DNA of 64,000 nucleotides from Micromonospora eburnea (GTDB taxonomy: Bacteria > Actinomycetota > Actinomycetes > Mycobacteriales > Micromonosporaceae), in NCBI RefSeq assembly GCF_900090225.1, contig NZ_FMHY01000002.1, positions 2,356,001-2,420,000 on the forward strand, written 5' to 3'. Position numbers and translations under genes: made by a program. Under the pieces are notes generated by a model. The model saw only the letters and a program-made list of their open reading frames with translations, had not been told where the DNA came from and did not search any database. Of this stretch, positions 1 to 10,271 are shown in pieces. Every line of letters begins with the position of its first letter. Within the stretch, counting starts at the first letter, position 1.

Positions 1-2
1 CG

Positions 3-3000
3 ACGGCGGCGGGTGCCGCGACGGTGCTGGTGGACTACTCGTCCTTTGCCAGCGCGTACGGGGCCGACTGGGCGCAGCGGCTGCGGTTCACGGCGCTGCC
101 CGACTGCGCGCTCGTCACACCGGAGCTGCCGCAGTGCGCCGGCCGCCCGGTCGAGACCCGCGGCGATTCGGCCGCGAAGACCGTCTCGGCGCTGGTCGCC
201 CTGGCGCCGTCGGAGGCCGGCACACTGTTGGCGCTGTCGTCCGGTCCATCCGGCAACGCCGGCAGTTATGCCGCTACGCCACTGTCGGCGTCGGCCACCT
301 GGGGCGCGGGCGACAACTCCGGCGCGTTCACCTGGTCGTACCCGATGCGTACGCCGCCGGGTCTGGGCGGCCCGGAGCCGTCCCTGGCGTTGAGTTACTC
401 CTCGTCCAGTGTGGACGGCCGGATGGCGGCCAGCAACAACCAGCCCGGCTGGGTCGGCGAGGGCTTCGACCTGGACGCCGGTTACATCGAGCGTAAGTAT
501 CGCGGCTGCGCCGAGGACATGGCCGGCGGGAACAACACCACCAAGTCCGGTGACCTGTGCTGGGCCACCGACAACGCCACCCTCTCGCTGTCCGGGCACG
601 CCGGTGAGCTGCTGGTCGACACGGCGGGCGGCTGGCACCTGCGCTCTGATGACGGTACGCGGGTCGAGCGGCGCACCGGGGCGGCCAACGGCGCCCGCAA
701 CGGCGAATTCTGGGTGGCGACCACGCCGGACGGCACCCAGTACTGGTTCGGCGACCAGACCCAGTCGGCGCTCACCGTGCCGGTGGCCGGTAACCAGACG
801 GGCGAGCCGTGCCACGCCGCCGCGTTTGTCGACTCGTTCTGCACCCAGGCCTGGCGGTGGAACCTCGACCACGTCGTGGACACCCACGGCAACACGATGC
901 GCTACTCGTACACCAAAGAGACCAACAAGTACGCGCGCAACATGAAGGACACCGACCTGGCCGGGTACGACCGGTCGGCGTACCTGAACCGTATCGACTA
1001 CGGCACTCGCAACGACCGGACCGAGACCGCGCCGATGCAGGTCGTGTTCGACACCGCGGACCGCTGCCTGACCGACTGCGCGACTCACGACGGCGTGCAC
1101 TGGCCGGACGTGCCCTGGGACCAGGAGTGCAAGGCCAGCCCCTGCCGCAACGGCGCCCCGACCTTCTGGAGTACGCGCCGGCTGACGAAGATCACCACGC
1201 GCACCGGCGGCAACGACGTCGAGTCGTGGACACTCACCCAGTCCTTCCCGGACCCGGGCGACGGCACCCGGGCGGGCCTGTGGCTCGACCGGATCTCCCA
1301 CACCGGGCTGGTCGGCGGCTCCACCCCGCTGCCCGACATCGTCTTCACCGGTACGCAGCTCAACAACCGCGTCGACACGACCACCGACGGCTACCCGGCG
1401 ATGAACTGGTGGCGCATCAAGGACATCGACACCGAGTACGGCAGCCGGATCGAGGTCACCTACTCCGACCGCGACTGCGCCGTCGGCAGCCGGATGCCCA
1501 ACCCGGGCGACCTGGCCGCCAACCACCTGCGCTGCTACCCGGTGAAGTGGACCCCGGAGGGCAAGACCAGCTCAATTCTCGACTTCTTCCACAAGTACGT
1601 CGCGAAGACCATCACCGAGTCCGACCTGACCGGCAGCGGCTCGCCGCGCAAGATCACCAGCTACGAGTACGTGGGTGATCCGGCATGGCACTACACGGAC
1701 GACGACGGGCTGATCAGCCCCGACGACAGGACGTGGTCGGACTGGCGCGGCTACGCCGCGGTGCGGGTGACGGTCGGTGACCCGGGATCGCAGACGTCGG
1801 CGGAGAACCGCTACTTCCGCGGTATGGGAGGGCAACTTCCCGCGGCTGGGGCCGCCCCGGCGGTAACCGACGAGGACGCGTACGCGGGGATGGTCCGCGA
1901 AAAGGTCACCTATGACGGCCCGGGCGGTGCGGAGATCTCGGCCGACTCCTACAGCCCGTGGCAGTCCGAGCCGACGGCCACCCGGACCATCGGCGGCAGC
2001 ACTGTCCACGCACGACACATCGGGGTAGCGGCAAAGTACAACCGGACCGCGCTCGACGGCGGACGTGGCGACCGGACGACCAGCGAGACCACCGTCTTCG
2101 ACAGCTACGGCGCACCGGTACGGATCGAGGACCACGGTGACGACGCGGTCACCGGGGACGAGAAGTGCTCGCTGACCGACTACACCCGCAACGTCACCGC
2201 CTGGATCATCGCCACCGCCCAGCGCACCCGCACGTACGCGGTCACCTGCGCCGCGGCCGACGCGGGCGGACTGACCGACGCCGACGTCATCTCCGACGAC
2301 CGGGTGTCCTACGACGGTCAGGCGTACGGGACGCCGCCGGTCAAGGGCGACGTCACGAAGACCGAAACTCTCAAGACGTACAACGGCGGGCAGCCCGACT
2401 ACCTGACCGCGACGCGGACGTTCGACGCGTACGGGCGGGTCCTCAGCAGCACGGACGTGCGCGGCAACGTCACCACCACCAGCTATACGCCGGCGGCAGG
2501 CGGGCCGGTGACGGCCGTCGGTACGACGCTGCCGCTCGGCTGGACCACCACGGCAACCTTGCAGCCGGCGTGGGGAGCGACGCTGACCCAGACCGACCAG
2601 AACCAGCGTACGACCGAGTGGGCGTACGACGGACTGGGCCGGACGACGGCCGTCTGGCTGCCCGGTCGCGACCGGGCAGCCCAGCAGACGCCGAACATGA
2701 AGTACGCCTACCTGGTCCGGGGCAACGCACCGACGGTCGTGACGACCAGCCGGTTGAACGCCGCCGGCGGCTACGTCGTCCTGCGGTCGCTCTACGACGG
2801 GCAGCTGCGCATGCGGCAGACCCAGGCCGCCGACTCCGCCGGGGGACCGAACGCGGTGCTGACCGACAGCTGGTACGACACCGCGGGCCGGCCGATCCGG
2901 GTGACGGATCCGTACCTGTCCACCCAGCCGCCGGGCATCGACCTGATCCGGTCCACGGGCGTCATCCCGGTCGCCGGTGAGTCCGTCTACGACGGGGCGG

Positions 3001-5777
3001 CCCGGGTCATCGCGTCGATCCGCAAGGTCAACGTTCCGCCGGGCGGTAGCCCGGGCGGCGTGGAGCGGTGGCGGACCACGACCGCCTACACCGGCGACCG
3101 GATCGACTCCACCCCGCCCGCCGGCGACACCGTCACCTCGAAGGTCATGGACGCTCACGGTCGCACGGTGCAGCTTCGCCAGTACCACCCGGGTGCGGTC
3201 GCCGGTTCAGCCAACCGGGCCGACTACGACCTGACCACCTACAAGTACAACAGCAAGGAGAAGCTGGTCAGGCTCACCGATCCGGCCGGCAATCACTGGG
3301 ACTACACCTACGACCTGCACAACAATGTGGTCACGACCGACGATCCGGACAAGGGCCACAGCAGCGCCACGTTCAACGCTTTCGGCGACCAGCTGACGTC
3401 CACCGACGCCCGCGGCATCACCCTGGCGTACACCTACGACCAGATCGGGCGGAAAACCTCCGTCCGGGACGGGTCGGCGAGCGGACCGCTGCGCGCCCAG
3501 TGGACCTACGACACGGTCGCCCTGGGCCAGACGACATCGACGACGAGATACGACGGCACCGACGCGTACGTCACCGAGACCCTCGGCTACACCGCCGACT
3601 ACCAGCCCACCAGCGTCCGGTACACCATTCCCGGCAGCACCGTGGGCGGTGCCTACACCTACTCCTACACCTACTATCCGGACGGGTCGCGGCTGTCGGT
3701 GCGGCTTCCGGCGATCGGCGATCTCAAGCAGGAGACGCTCAAGTACGGCTACGACGCCCTCGGCCAGGCCACGACCGTCCGGTCCGGTTACGGCGTGACG
3801 GCGGAGACCGACCTGGTCACGCAGACCGCGTACACGTCGTTCGGTGAACTCGGCGCGTATACGCTGCGTAACAGCGGCGGCAACACGGTGGCGGTGACCC
3901 GGACCTACGAGACCGACACCCGGCGCCTCGCCCAGATCTGGACGGCCAAGCAGACCGAGTCGACCACCGTCGCCCACGTGCGCTACAGCTACGACGACGC
4001 GGGCAACGTCACCAAGGTCAGCGACGTGGCCACCGCGGACACGCAGTGCTTCCGCAGCGACCACCTGCGCCGCCTGACCGAAGCCTGGACGCCGGCCGGC
4101 GGGGACTGCACCGCCGATCCCACCACCGCGGGCCTGGGCGGCCCAGCCAGGTTCTGGCAGTCGTTCGGCTACGACCTGGCCGGTGACCGCACCTCGCTGG
4201 TGGAGCATGGCACCTCGGCGGGTGACCGGACCACCACCTACACCATTACGGCCGGCAGCCACAAGCTCGCCGCCACCACCACGAAGGACGACGCCGGCAC
4301 GACGAGCGCCACCTGGGAGTACGACGCGGCGGGCAACACCACCACGAGACCGGGCAATGCCGGTACCCAGACCCTGACCTGGGACAACGAGGGCCACCTC
4401 GGCAAGGTCAGCGGCCCTGCCGGGCCGACCAGCTACCTCTACGACGCCAACGGCGCTCGACTGACCCGCACCGACCCGGCGGGAACCACGCTCTACCTAC
4501 CCGACCAGGAGCTGCGCTACGCGTCCGGTAGTCGCACCGCCACCCGCTACTACAGCCACGCCGGCAACCCGATCGGCGTACGCTCGTCGGCCGGGCTGAC
4601 CTGGCTGTCCGGCGACCACCACGGCACCGCCCAGATCTCGGTCAATGCCGTTACCCAGGCGGTGGCCGTGCGCCGGGAGACGCCGTTCGGGCAGCTGCGG
4701 CAGACCAGCGGCAGCTGGCCGGCGGCGATGGACAAGGGCTTCGTCGGCGGCACCACCGACAACACCGGCCTGACCCATCTCGGCGCCCGCGAGTACGACC
4801 CCGGGACCGGACGGTTCATCTCCGTCGACCCCGAACTCGACACCAGCGATCCGCAGCAGCTCAACGCGTACACGTACTCGAACAACAATCCGATCACGCT
4901 GTCCGATCCGGCCGGCACCAAGTGGAACTGGGGCAAGGTCCTCAAGGTCACGGCTGCCGTGGTCGCCGTCGCGGCGGTGGTCGCCGTCGCGGTGGCTGTG
5001 CCCGCCGCGATCCCGGCGATGGCCGCGGCCGCGGCCAACGCCGCCAGTGGCGCGGCCATGATGGGCGCCACCGCCGGCATGGCTGCCACCGCCGGCCTTG
5101 CGGCGGCCGCCGGTGAGGCCGCCGCCGCCACCGCTGTGGTGGCCGGAAGCGGCGTCATCGCCAGCACCCTGTACATGGCCGGCAAGATTGTCAGCGGCTA
5201 CGAGCAGGGCGACTACCCGTCAGGGCCGGTCGGCCCCCGAACACCCGCAAGCCGCAAGACCGCAGCTGCGCCCACCCGGCCCAATGGCCCGGTACGGGAA
5301 GCCTTCCCGGGACAGCCAGGGCGACCGGACGGCGAGACGGTCATCGCCGGACACGGCCAGCGGACCCTCTCCACTTTTGAGATGCCCGAGGGAACCACCG
5401 GGGTCTTCTACGCCGAGCACACAAAGTCGATTTACGAATCCCAGGTCAAGGCCATCGGGACTGGCGATGCTCCGATTCACGATAAATGGACGTTCAAGCC
5501 CGGCGACACCCTGCCGGACTACATGGTTCACCCGCACGATGGCCTCGAACTCGCCGGCAACCCGTGGGTCATCGACACGACGGGTAGCCACAAGGGTGCC
5601 GTTCGGCTGTCGTCGCTGCTGGGAAAGAACATGGGCCGGGTCCATTTCGCCTTCTGTCGCGGCGATGTGGCGCCGAGCGTGGAGGAAATTATCGCCGACA
5701 ACCCCATCTGGGGACCACCAGCCGCCGCACCGGGCTGGAACCGGGGGAATGCCCGCAACACGGGGGACCGGGACTGA
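3..5777 (+). CDS. RHS-repeat polymorphic toxin/adhesin-like protein, 5' end cut by window
   Basis: This is the C-terminal ~1924 residues of a giant RHS/YD-repeat protein. The frame is open to the window edge, so the true start lies outside. Dozens of YD-type repeats (Y-D-x-x-G-x-x-T) form the expected shell. The RHS-associated core motif (AREYDPGTGRFISVDP) sits at nt 4784-4831, followed by the usual AYTYSNNNPI stretch. After the core comes an Ala/Val-rich hydrophobic segment (nt 4940-5190), typical of pre-toxin membrane-active linkers, and then a variable tip of ~170 residues. The tip contains VIAGHGQR, GTGDAPI, GDTLPDY, a P-x-DGLELAGNP-like motif and VHFAFCRG. This resembles the 'putative adhesin Stv' domain found at ends of actinobacterial RHS/toxin proteins (memory-based, moderate to low certainty). 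No small immunity-type gene follows directly; the next gene is the LamG protein often found beside RHS genes. Confidence 0.88.
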   Translation, partial: TAAGAATVLVDYSSFASAYGADWAQRLRFTALPDCALVTPELPQCAGRPVETRGDSAAKTVSALVALAPSEAGTLLALSSGPSGNAGSYAATPLSASATWGAGDNSGAFTWSYPMRTPPGLGGPEPSLALSYSSSSVDGRMAASNNQPGWVGEGFDLDAGYIERKYRGCAEDMAGGNNTTKSGDLCWATDNATLSLSGHAGELLVDTAGGWHLRSDDGTRVERRTGAANGARNGEFWVATTPDGTQYWFGDQTQSALTVPVAGNQTGEPCHAAAFVDSFCTQAWRWNLDHVVDTHGNTMRYSYTKETNKYARNMKDTDLAGYDRSAYLNRIDYGTRNDRTETAPMQVVFDTADRCLTDCATHDGVHWPDVPWDQECKASPCRNGAPTFWSTRRLTKITTRTGGNDVESWTLTQSFPDPGDGTRAGLWLDRISHTGLVGGSTPLPDIVFTGTQLNNRVDTTTDGYPAMNWWRIKDIDTEYGSRIEVTYSDRDCAVGSRMPNPGDLAANHLRCYPVKWTPEGKTSSILDFFHKYVAKTITESDLTGSGSPRKITSYEYVGDPAWHYTDDDGLISPDDRTWSDWRGYAAVRVTVGDPGSQTSAENRYFRGMGGQLPAAGAAPAVTDEDAYAGMVREKVTYDGPGGAEISADSYSPWQSEPTATRTIGGSTVHARHIGVAAKYNRTALDGGRGDRTTSETTVFDSYGAPVRIEDHGDDAVTGDEKCSLTDYTRNVTAWIIATAQRTRTYAVTCAAADAGGLTDADVISDDRVSYDGQAYGTPPVKGDVTKTETLKTYNGGQPDYLTATRTFDAYGRVLSSTDVRGNVTTTSYTPAAGGPVTAVGTTLPLGWTTTATLQPAWGATLTQTDQNQRTTEWAYDGLGRTTAVWLPGRDRAAQQTPNMKYAYLVRGNAPTVVTTSRLNAAGGYVVLRSLYDGQLRMRQTQAADSAGGPNAVLTDSWYDTAGRPIRVTDPYLSTQPPGIDLIRSTGVIPVAGESVYDGAARVIASIRKVNVPPGGSPGGVERWRTTTAYTGDRIDSTPPAGDTVTSKVMDAHGRTVQLRQYHPGAVAGSANRADYDLTTYKYNSKEKLVRLTDPAGNHWDYTYDLHNNVVTTDDPDKGHSSATFNAFGDQLTSTDARGITLAYTYDQIGRKTSVRDGSASGPLRAQWTYDTVALGQTTSTTRYDGTDAYVTETLGYTADYQPTSVRYTIPGSTVGGAYTYSYTYYPDGSRLSVRLPAIGDLKQETLKYGYDALGQATTVRSGYGVTAETDLVTQTAYTSFGELGAYTLRNSGGNTVAVTRTYETDTRRLAQIWTAKQTESTTVAHVRYSYDDAGNVTKVSDVATADTQCFRSDHLRRLTEAWTPAGGDCTADPTTAGLGGPARFWQSFGYDLAGDRTSLVEHGTSAGDRTTTYTITAGSHKLAATTTKDDAGTTSATWEYDAAGNTTTRPGNAGTQTLTWDNEGHLGKVSGPAGPTSYLYDANGARLTRTDPAGTTLYLPDQELRYASGSRTATRYYSHAGNPIGVRSSAGLTWLSGDHHGTAQISVNAVTQAVAVRRETPFGQLRQTSGSWPAAMDKGFVGGTTDNTGLTHLGAREYDPGTGRFISVDPELDTSDPQQLNAYTYSNNNPITLSDPAGTKWNWGKVLKVTAAVVAVAAVVAVAVAVPAAIPAMAAAAANAASGAAMMGATAGMAATAGLAAAAGEAAAATAVVAGSGVIASTLYMAGKIVSGYEQGDYPSGPVGPRTPASRKTAAAPTRPNGPVREAFPGQPGRPDGETVIAGHGQRTLSTFEMPEGTTGVFYAEHTKSIYESQVKAIGTGDAPIHDKWTFKPGDTLPDYMVHPHDGLELAGNPWVIDTTGSHKGAVRLSSLLGKNMGRVHFAFCRGDVAPSVEEIIADNPIWGPPAAAPGWNRGNARNTGDRD

Positions 5778-5854
5778 CGACACGCCGTCCCTCGATCGCA
5801 CACCGGTGAGCTCGCACGACATCCCTGTGGCCTGACCATCTCTTCATCCGGGCC

Positions 5855-5875
5855 GCCCGCCGCATGCCGGCGGGC
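5855..5875 (+). terminator. Hairpin after the RHS gene
   Basis: Perfect 8-bp arms GCCCGCCG / CGGCGGGC flank a 5-base loop about 80 bases after the RHS stop codon and just before the ribosome-binding site of the next gene. There is no U-tract, which is usual in high-GC actinomycetes. Termination is inferred, and partial read-through into the LamG gene is possible. Confidence 0.4.
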
Positions 5876-5904
5876 GACCCGGCCCATTCCGACCAAGGAA
5901 AACC

Positions 5905-8900
5905 ATGCCTGTATCCGCAGACCGCCGCCTGCAACGGCTGGCGGCGGTCCTTGTCACCGCGCTGACGACCGCCACGTTCCCGATCACCATCGCGCCCGCC
6001 CGGGCCGCGCAGCCGGCCACGCCCGCCTGCACCACCGCCCAGCCGGGCGCCGCCGCGGCGACCGCCACGGCCAAGGCCTGCAAGCAGCGGGTGGAGGTGC
6101 TCGGCCGGCGCACCGAGAGCAGCCAGACGTTTGCCCGCCCGGAGGGCGGCTACACCACCGAGCAGTACCTCGTCCCGCGATGGGCACACCGGCCCGACGG
6201 TTCATGGACCGATGTCGACACGACGCTGACCACCGCCGCCAACGGCACGATCACGGCGAAGGCCGGCGTGCTGCCCGTGACCTTCTCGCCCGGCGGCAGC
6301 GGCCCGGCGGCCACCGTCCGCGACGGCGCCAAGACCCTGTCGATCACCTGGCCCGGCGGCCCGCTGCCGGCGCCCACGCTCGCCGGGGACACCGCGACGT
6401 ATCCGGAGGTGCTGCCCGGCGTCGACCTCGCGCTGACCGCGACGGCGACCGGCTTCTCCGAGGTCCTGGTCGTCAAGTCCGCGCAGGCCGCCCGGCAACC
6501 GAAGCTGGTCTCCGTCTCGTTCAAACTGACAACCGACGGTGTGACCACGCGCGCCGCCGGCGGTGGTCTGGAAGCCACCGACGAGAAGGGGCGTGCGGTC
6601 TTCACCTCGCCGGCACCGCAGATGTGGGACTCGGCCGACCAGACCTCGCACGGCGTACGGCGGTCGGCCCGCCGGGCCACCATGCCGGTACGGGCCTCCG
6701 CCGGAAAGCTCACCGTGACTCCCGACGCCGCGATGCTGACCGCCGCGGACACCGTGTACCCGGTCTACATCGACCCGTCGTGGTCAGGTGGCCTGCGAAA
6801 CAACAACTGGGCCATCGTCATGAGCAAGTATCCGGACTCCGCGGGGCTGTCCATGGAGAACGCGAGCACCAAGGGCGGTGTCGGGCACGGCCGGGTCTGC
6901 GACTTCGACTCCAAGGGCAACTGCCTGAGTACCCAGTACGTCGTGCGGACCATGTTCCAGCTCGACACCAGCGGGCTGCGCGGCCACCACGTCACCAAGG
7001 CGTCCTTTCTGATCAAGCAGCTGCACTCGTGGACCTGTAACCCGGCGACCACCGCCAAGCTGTGGCACATCGACAACGCGGCCAACTGGGAGAACTTCTC
7101 CGGCGTCACGTGGAACTACACCAACGACTGGAACAAGTTCCGCTGGTACGAGACGACGACCGCCTGGGCGAGCCGGCGTACCGACAGCGCGTACGGCTGC
7201 TCGGGGCCGGGTGACGACGAGTTCGACGTCACCGGCTGGACACGTGACGTCGCGGCAAGCGGGGGCTGGTACCTCGGCCTGGGGCTGCGGGCTGACAACG
7301 AGAACGACATCAACCAGTGGAAGCGGTTCGACGCCGGCACCGCGCGGCTGGCCGTCGACTACAACGACCCGCCCACGACCCCCGACTGGCTCCAGGTCGA
7401 CGGGCGCGACTGCGTCCAGGGCGCCAACCGGCCGGTGATCCCCACCGCGACGCCGCAGCTGTCCGCCCGCGCCTGGGACCCTGACGGCGACCCGATGCAG
7501 CTGTGGTTGGCCGCCCAGAAGTGGGGCGGCAGCGCGTTCAACGGCCCCGAACTCGCCGGCTACCAGGACTGGGTCGCCAACGGGACTCGCGGCTACTGGA
7601 CCACACCCCCGCTCGACGACGGCGGCATCTACGCCTTCCGCGCCCAGGCCAACGACTACGGCCGCGGCGGCATCGGACCGGTCACCAACCTTCCCGGCAA
7701 CTGCGAGTTCGAGGTCGACACCACCGACCCCGTCGCACCGACGGTGACCGGCGACCTCTACACCAACGGCTGCGACGCCTGCGGCGAGATCGGCCGCACC
7801 GGCACCTTCACCTTTCGCAGCTCACCCGACGTCACGCACTTCCGGTGGGGCTTCGGCACGGCCACCAACGACACCTGGGCCACCCGCCCCGGCGACCCGG
7901 TGACCGTCACCTGGACCCCGCCCGAGGGCACTACCCTGCAGCAGAACCTCGTCGTCGTCGCGGTCGACCGGGCCGGCCGCACCAAGGACAACTCGGCCGC
8001 CAAGTACCAGTTCACCGTCAAGCTGCCGCAGCCCGCCAAGGCCCAGTGGCCGCTCGACGACCCCGGCACCGGCCTGACCAACGCCCAGAACCCGGGCACC
8101 CTCGACCTGACGGTCACCGGCGGCACGTGGCAGCCGACCGGTCGCATCCCCGGCGGCACCGGCACGCTTGAGTTCAACGGCACCAGCGACTTCGCCACCA
8201 CCACGGGGCCCGCCGTCGACACGGCCAAGGGCTTTTCCGTCGCCGCGTGGGTCAAGCTCTCCGACACCACCATTTCGCACACCGCGCTCAGCCAGGACGG
8301 CGTACACAGCACCGGATTCAAGCTGCAGTACTCGATCACCTGCAAGGGCTGGCGGTTCGTCATCCCGAGAAGCGACAGCGTTTCACCGGGGCAGGTCGAC
8401 GCCTGCGGACCGGCCGCCAAGCCGAACGTCTGGACCCATCTGGCGGCCAGTCTCGACCCGGCCTCGGCGACCATGACGCTGTACGTCAACGGGCAGAAGG
8501 CCGCCACCGCACAGGCGCCGCCGGGCTTCACGACGTCCGGCCCGTTCGTCGTCGGGCGTACGCGGTGGGACGACGGCAACTACGACTTCTGGAAGGGCGG
8601 CATCACCGACGTCCGCGTCTGGGATCGGGTGATCAGCGCGAACGAGGCCGCGGTGGCGGCCGACGGCGGCAGTCCGGGGGAGTGGCACTTCGGTGAACCG
8701 GGCAAGGGGCCGGCCCTGGACTCCTCGCCGTACGCCCACGACCTGACGTTCATCCCGAACGCCAACGTGCCCACGTCGGGTGCCGGCCAGACCGGTACCG
8801 GCCTGCAACTCGACGGCACCGGGTACGCCGAGACCGACCAGGTCCTCAACACCGATCAGTCGTTCACGGTCTCCGCCTGGGTGCGCCTGCACCAGATGCC

Positions 8901-9702
8901 GGTCGGCAACGCCGTGATCGTCAGCCAGGACGGCAGCGTCAACAGCGCCTTCCATCTGCGGTACGCGGGCATCGGTGGCGGCGCCGGCAAGTGGGCGTTC
9001 ACCTGTGTCACGCCGGACAGCACCTCGCCGGCGATCCTCGATGCGCTCAGCGTCAACACTGTCGGCAGCGGTGACCTGAACGTCTGGCAGCACCTGGTCG
9101 GCGTGTATGACGCCACGGCCGGGCAGCTGCGGCTGTACCTGAACGACGTCCTGCAGAACACCACCGCGTGCACGGTGGGCGCGTCGACCGGCAGTTTCGC
9201 GATCGGCCGTTCCCGCTGGATGAGCGCCGTCGCCGACCGCCTGATCGGCGACATCGACGAGGTCAGGGTGTACGCGGGCGCCGTGCCGGCCACCAAGATC
9301 CTCACGGTCGACGGCTCGCGGACCAGCCAGGTACGCCTGGACGGCACGACCAACTGCGCGGCGATCCCGGCCGGCAACACCACCGACCCGCGTGGGGTCA
9401 TCATGTGGGGCTGCAACGGCGGCGACGAACAGCGGTTCACCTACGATCCCGACCGCCGGTCGCTGTCGGCGCTGGGCAGCTGCGTCGAGGTCAAGGACGG
9501 CGTATCCGCCAGTGGAACGCTGATCCGCATGGCCACCTGCAACGGCAGTGCCGCGCAGATCTGGACCTACGATCCGACGACGCAGGCGTTCGGCGCGCTG
9601 GGGAGGTGCCTCGACGTGCCGAACGGCAAGCCGGATCCGGGGGTGAGCCTGCAGTTGTACACGTGCAACGCCACCAACGCTCAACGGTGGCGCCTCGGCT
9701 GA
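5905..9702 (+). CDS. Secreted LamG-like / ricin-type lectin protein, 1265 aa
   Basis: Large exported carbohydrate-binding or adhesin-like protein. ATG 5905 follows AAGGAAAA and gives a Sec-type signal peptide (residues 1-36, ending ARA-AQP). Residues ~40-270 form the N-terminal domain common in RHS-associated actinobacterial secreted proteins. A DNRLRE-like beta domain follows at ~285-480 (YPVYIDPSWSGG to FDVTGWTRDV). Two concanavalin A-like LamG domains lie at ~713-918 and ~926-1127, each ending in a D-[IV]-[DR]-E/V-R-V motif. A ricin B/beta-trefoil domain at ~1140-1265 has QRF, QIW and QRW motifs. No catalytic motif was seen. Its position just after the RHS gene matches RHS/LamG tandem pairs seen elsewhere in actinomycetes. 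It may act in cell-surface or mycelial glycan binding. Substrate is unknown. Confidence 0.85.
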   Translation: MPVSADRRLQRLAAVLVTALTTATFPITIAPARAAQPATPACTTAQPGAAAATATAKACKQRVEVLGRRTESSQTFARPEGGYTTEQYLVPRWAHRPDGSWTDVDTTLTTAANGTITAKAGVLPVTFSPGGSGPAATVRDGAKTLSITWPGGPLPAPTLAGDTATYPEVLPGVDLALTATATGFSEVLVVKSAQAARQPKLVSVSFKLTTDGVTTRAAGGGLEATDEKGRAVFTSPAPQMWDSADQTSHGVRRSARRATMPVRASAGKLTVTPDAAMLTAADTVYPVYIDPSWSGGLRNNNWAIVMSKYPDSAGLSMENASTKGGVGHGRVCDFDSKGNCLSTQYVVRTMFQLDTSGLRGHHVTKASFLIKQLHSWTCNPATTAKLWHIDNAANWENFSGVTWNYTNDWNKFRWYETTTAWASRRTDSAYGCSGPGDDEFDVTGWTRDVAASGGWYLGLGLRADNENDINQWKRFDAGTARLAVDYNDPPTTPDWLQVDGRDCVQGANRPVIPTATPQLSARAWDPDGDPMQLWLAAQKWGGSAFNGPELAGYQDWVANGTRGYWTTPPLDDGGIYAFRAQANDYGRGGIGPVTNLPGNCEFEVDTTDPVAPTVTGDLYTNGCDACGEIGRTGTFTFRSSPDVTHFRWGFGTATNDTWATRPGDPVTVTWTPPEGTTLQQNLVVVAVDRAGRTKDNSAAKYQFTVKLPQPAKAQWPLDDPGTGLTNAQNPGTLDLTVTGGTWQPTGRIPGGTGTLEFNGTSDFATTTGPAVDTAKGFSVAAWVKLSDTTISHTALSQDGVHSTGFKLQYSITCKGWRFVIPRSDSVSPGQVDACGPAAKPNVWTHLAASLDPASATMTLYVNGQKAATAQAPPGFTTSGPFVVGRTRWDDGNYDFWKGGITDVRVWDRVISANEAAVAADGGSPGEWHFGEPGKGPALDSSPYAHDLTFIPNANVPTSGAGQTGTGLQLDGTGYAETDQVLNTDQSFTVSAWVRLHQMPVGNAVIVSQDGSVNSAFHLRYAGIGGGAGKWAFTCVTPDSTSPAILDALSVNTVGSGDLNVWQHLVGVYDATAGQLRLYLNDVLQNTTACTVGASTGSFAIGRSRWMSAVADRLIGDIDEVRVYAGAVPATKILTVDGSRTSQVRLDGTTNCAAIPAGNTTDPRGVIMWGCNGGDEQRFTYDPDRRSLSALGSCVEVKDGVSASGTLIRMATCNGSAAQIWTYDPTTQAFGALGRCLDVPNGKPDPGVSLQLYTCNATNAQRWRLG

Positions 9703-9836
9703 CGAGCGCAGCCGAACGACCACCAGCTGATCCGCGCGCGAGCCCCCGACCTTCGACCGGCGGGCCTGCTCGACACCCTGCAGATTGCGCGAGCCAAGGA
9801 CCTTTCCCAGCCCTTGGCCGCGCTGGTGGAAAGCCT

Positions 9837-9870
9837 CCGGCCGCCGCGAGCATCGGCTCGCGGCGGCCGG
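9837..9870 (+). terminator. Perfect 15-bp hairpin terminator
   Basis: CCGGCCGCCGCGAGC and its exact complement surround a 4-base ATCG loop. It lies 135 bases after the LamG gene stop in a stretch without genes, so it is a probable strong transcription terminator. The rest of 9703-10250 shows no convincing gene, RNA or repeat. Confidence 0.7.
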
Positions 9871-10271
9871 TGTCGCCCCTTCCGTCAAGCTGGCCGACCA
9901 TCCGGCTCGTTCGACGTCACCGACGCGCTGCTATGCACCGACGGGCCGGCGTGGGTCCCTGGTCGACCTTGTCCCGACACCCGAGTGCCGCTGCGGGCAC
10001 GCAGGCAGGTACGACGGGCTGAACTGCGGGTGTATCGACGTCGCGCGGCCGCGTCGGGCAGTGGCTCGGGTCGGGCTCGCGGTCCAGCGCCGGCGGTGAT
10101 CGTGCGACGGGCGTAGGAGCCGACGGCGGCCATCTTCCACAGGTGTCCGATGACCTGCCGTACGTCGGTCCGTAGGTTCGGTTCGACCGTTGTGGCGACT
10201 GGCCCGTGTCTTGCGGACGAGAGACCTCGAGCCGCTGGTCGACGGGTGGTGTGGGGAGGATGGGCACGCAG

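Noticed and set aside
1572..3188. 538-codon open frame on the minus strand inside the RHS gene
   Set aside because: It is an antisense shadow created by high GC at third positions; the product is Arg/Gly/Val-rich without motifs, while the plus strand shows clear YD repeats.
8383..9888. 501-codon minus-strand open frame
   Set aside because: Antisense to the LamG/ricin domains; composition is typical of a shadow frame.
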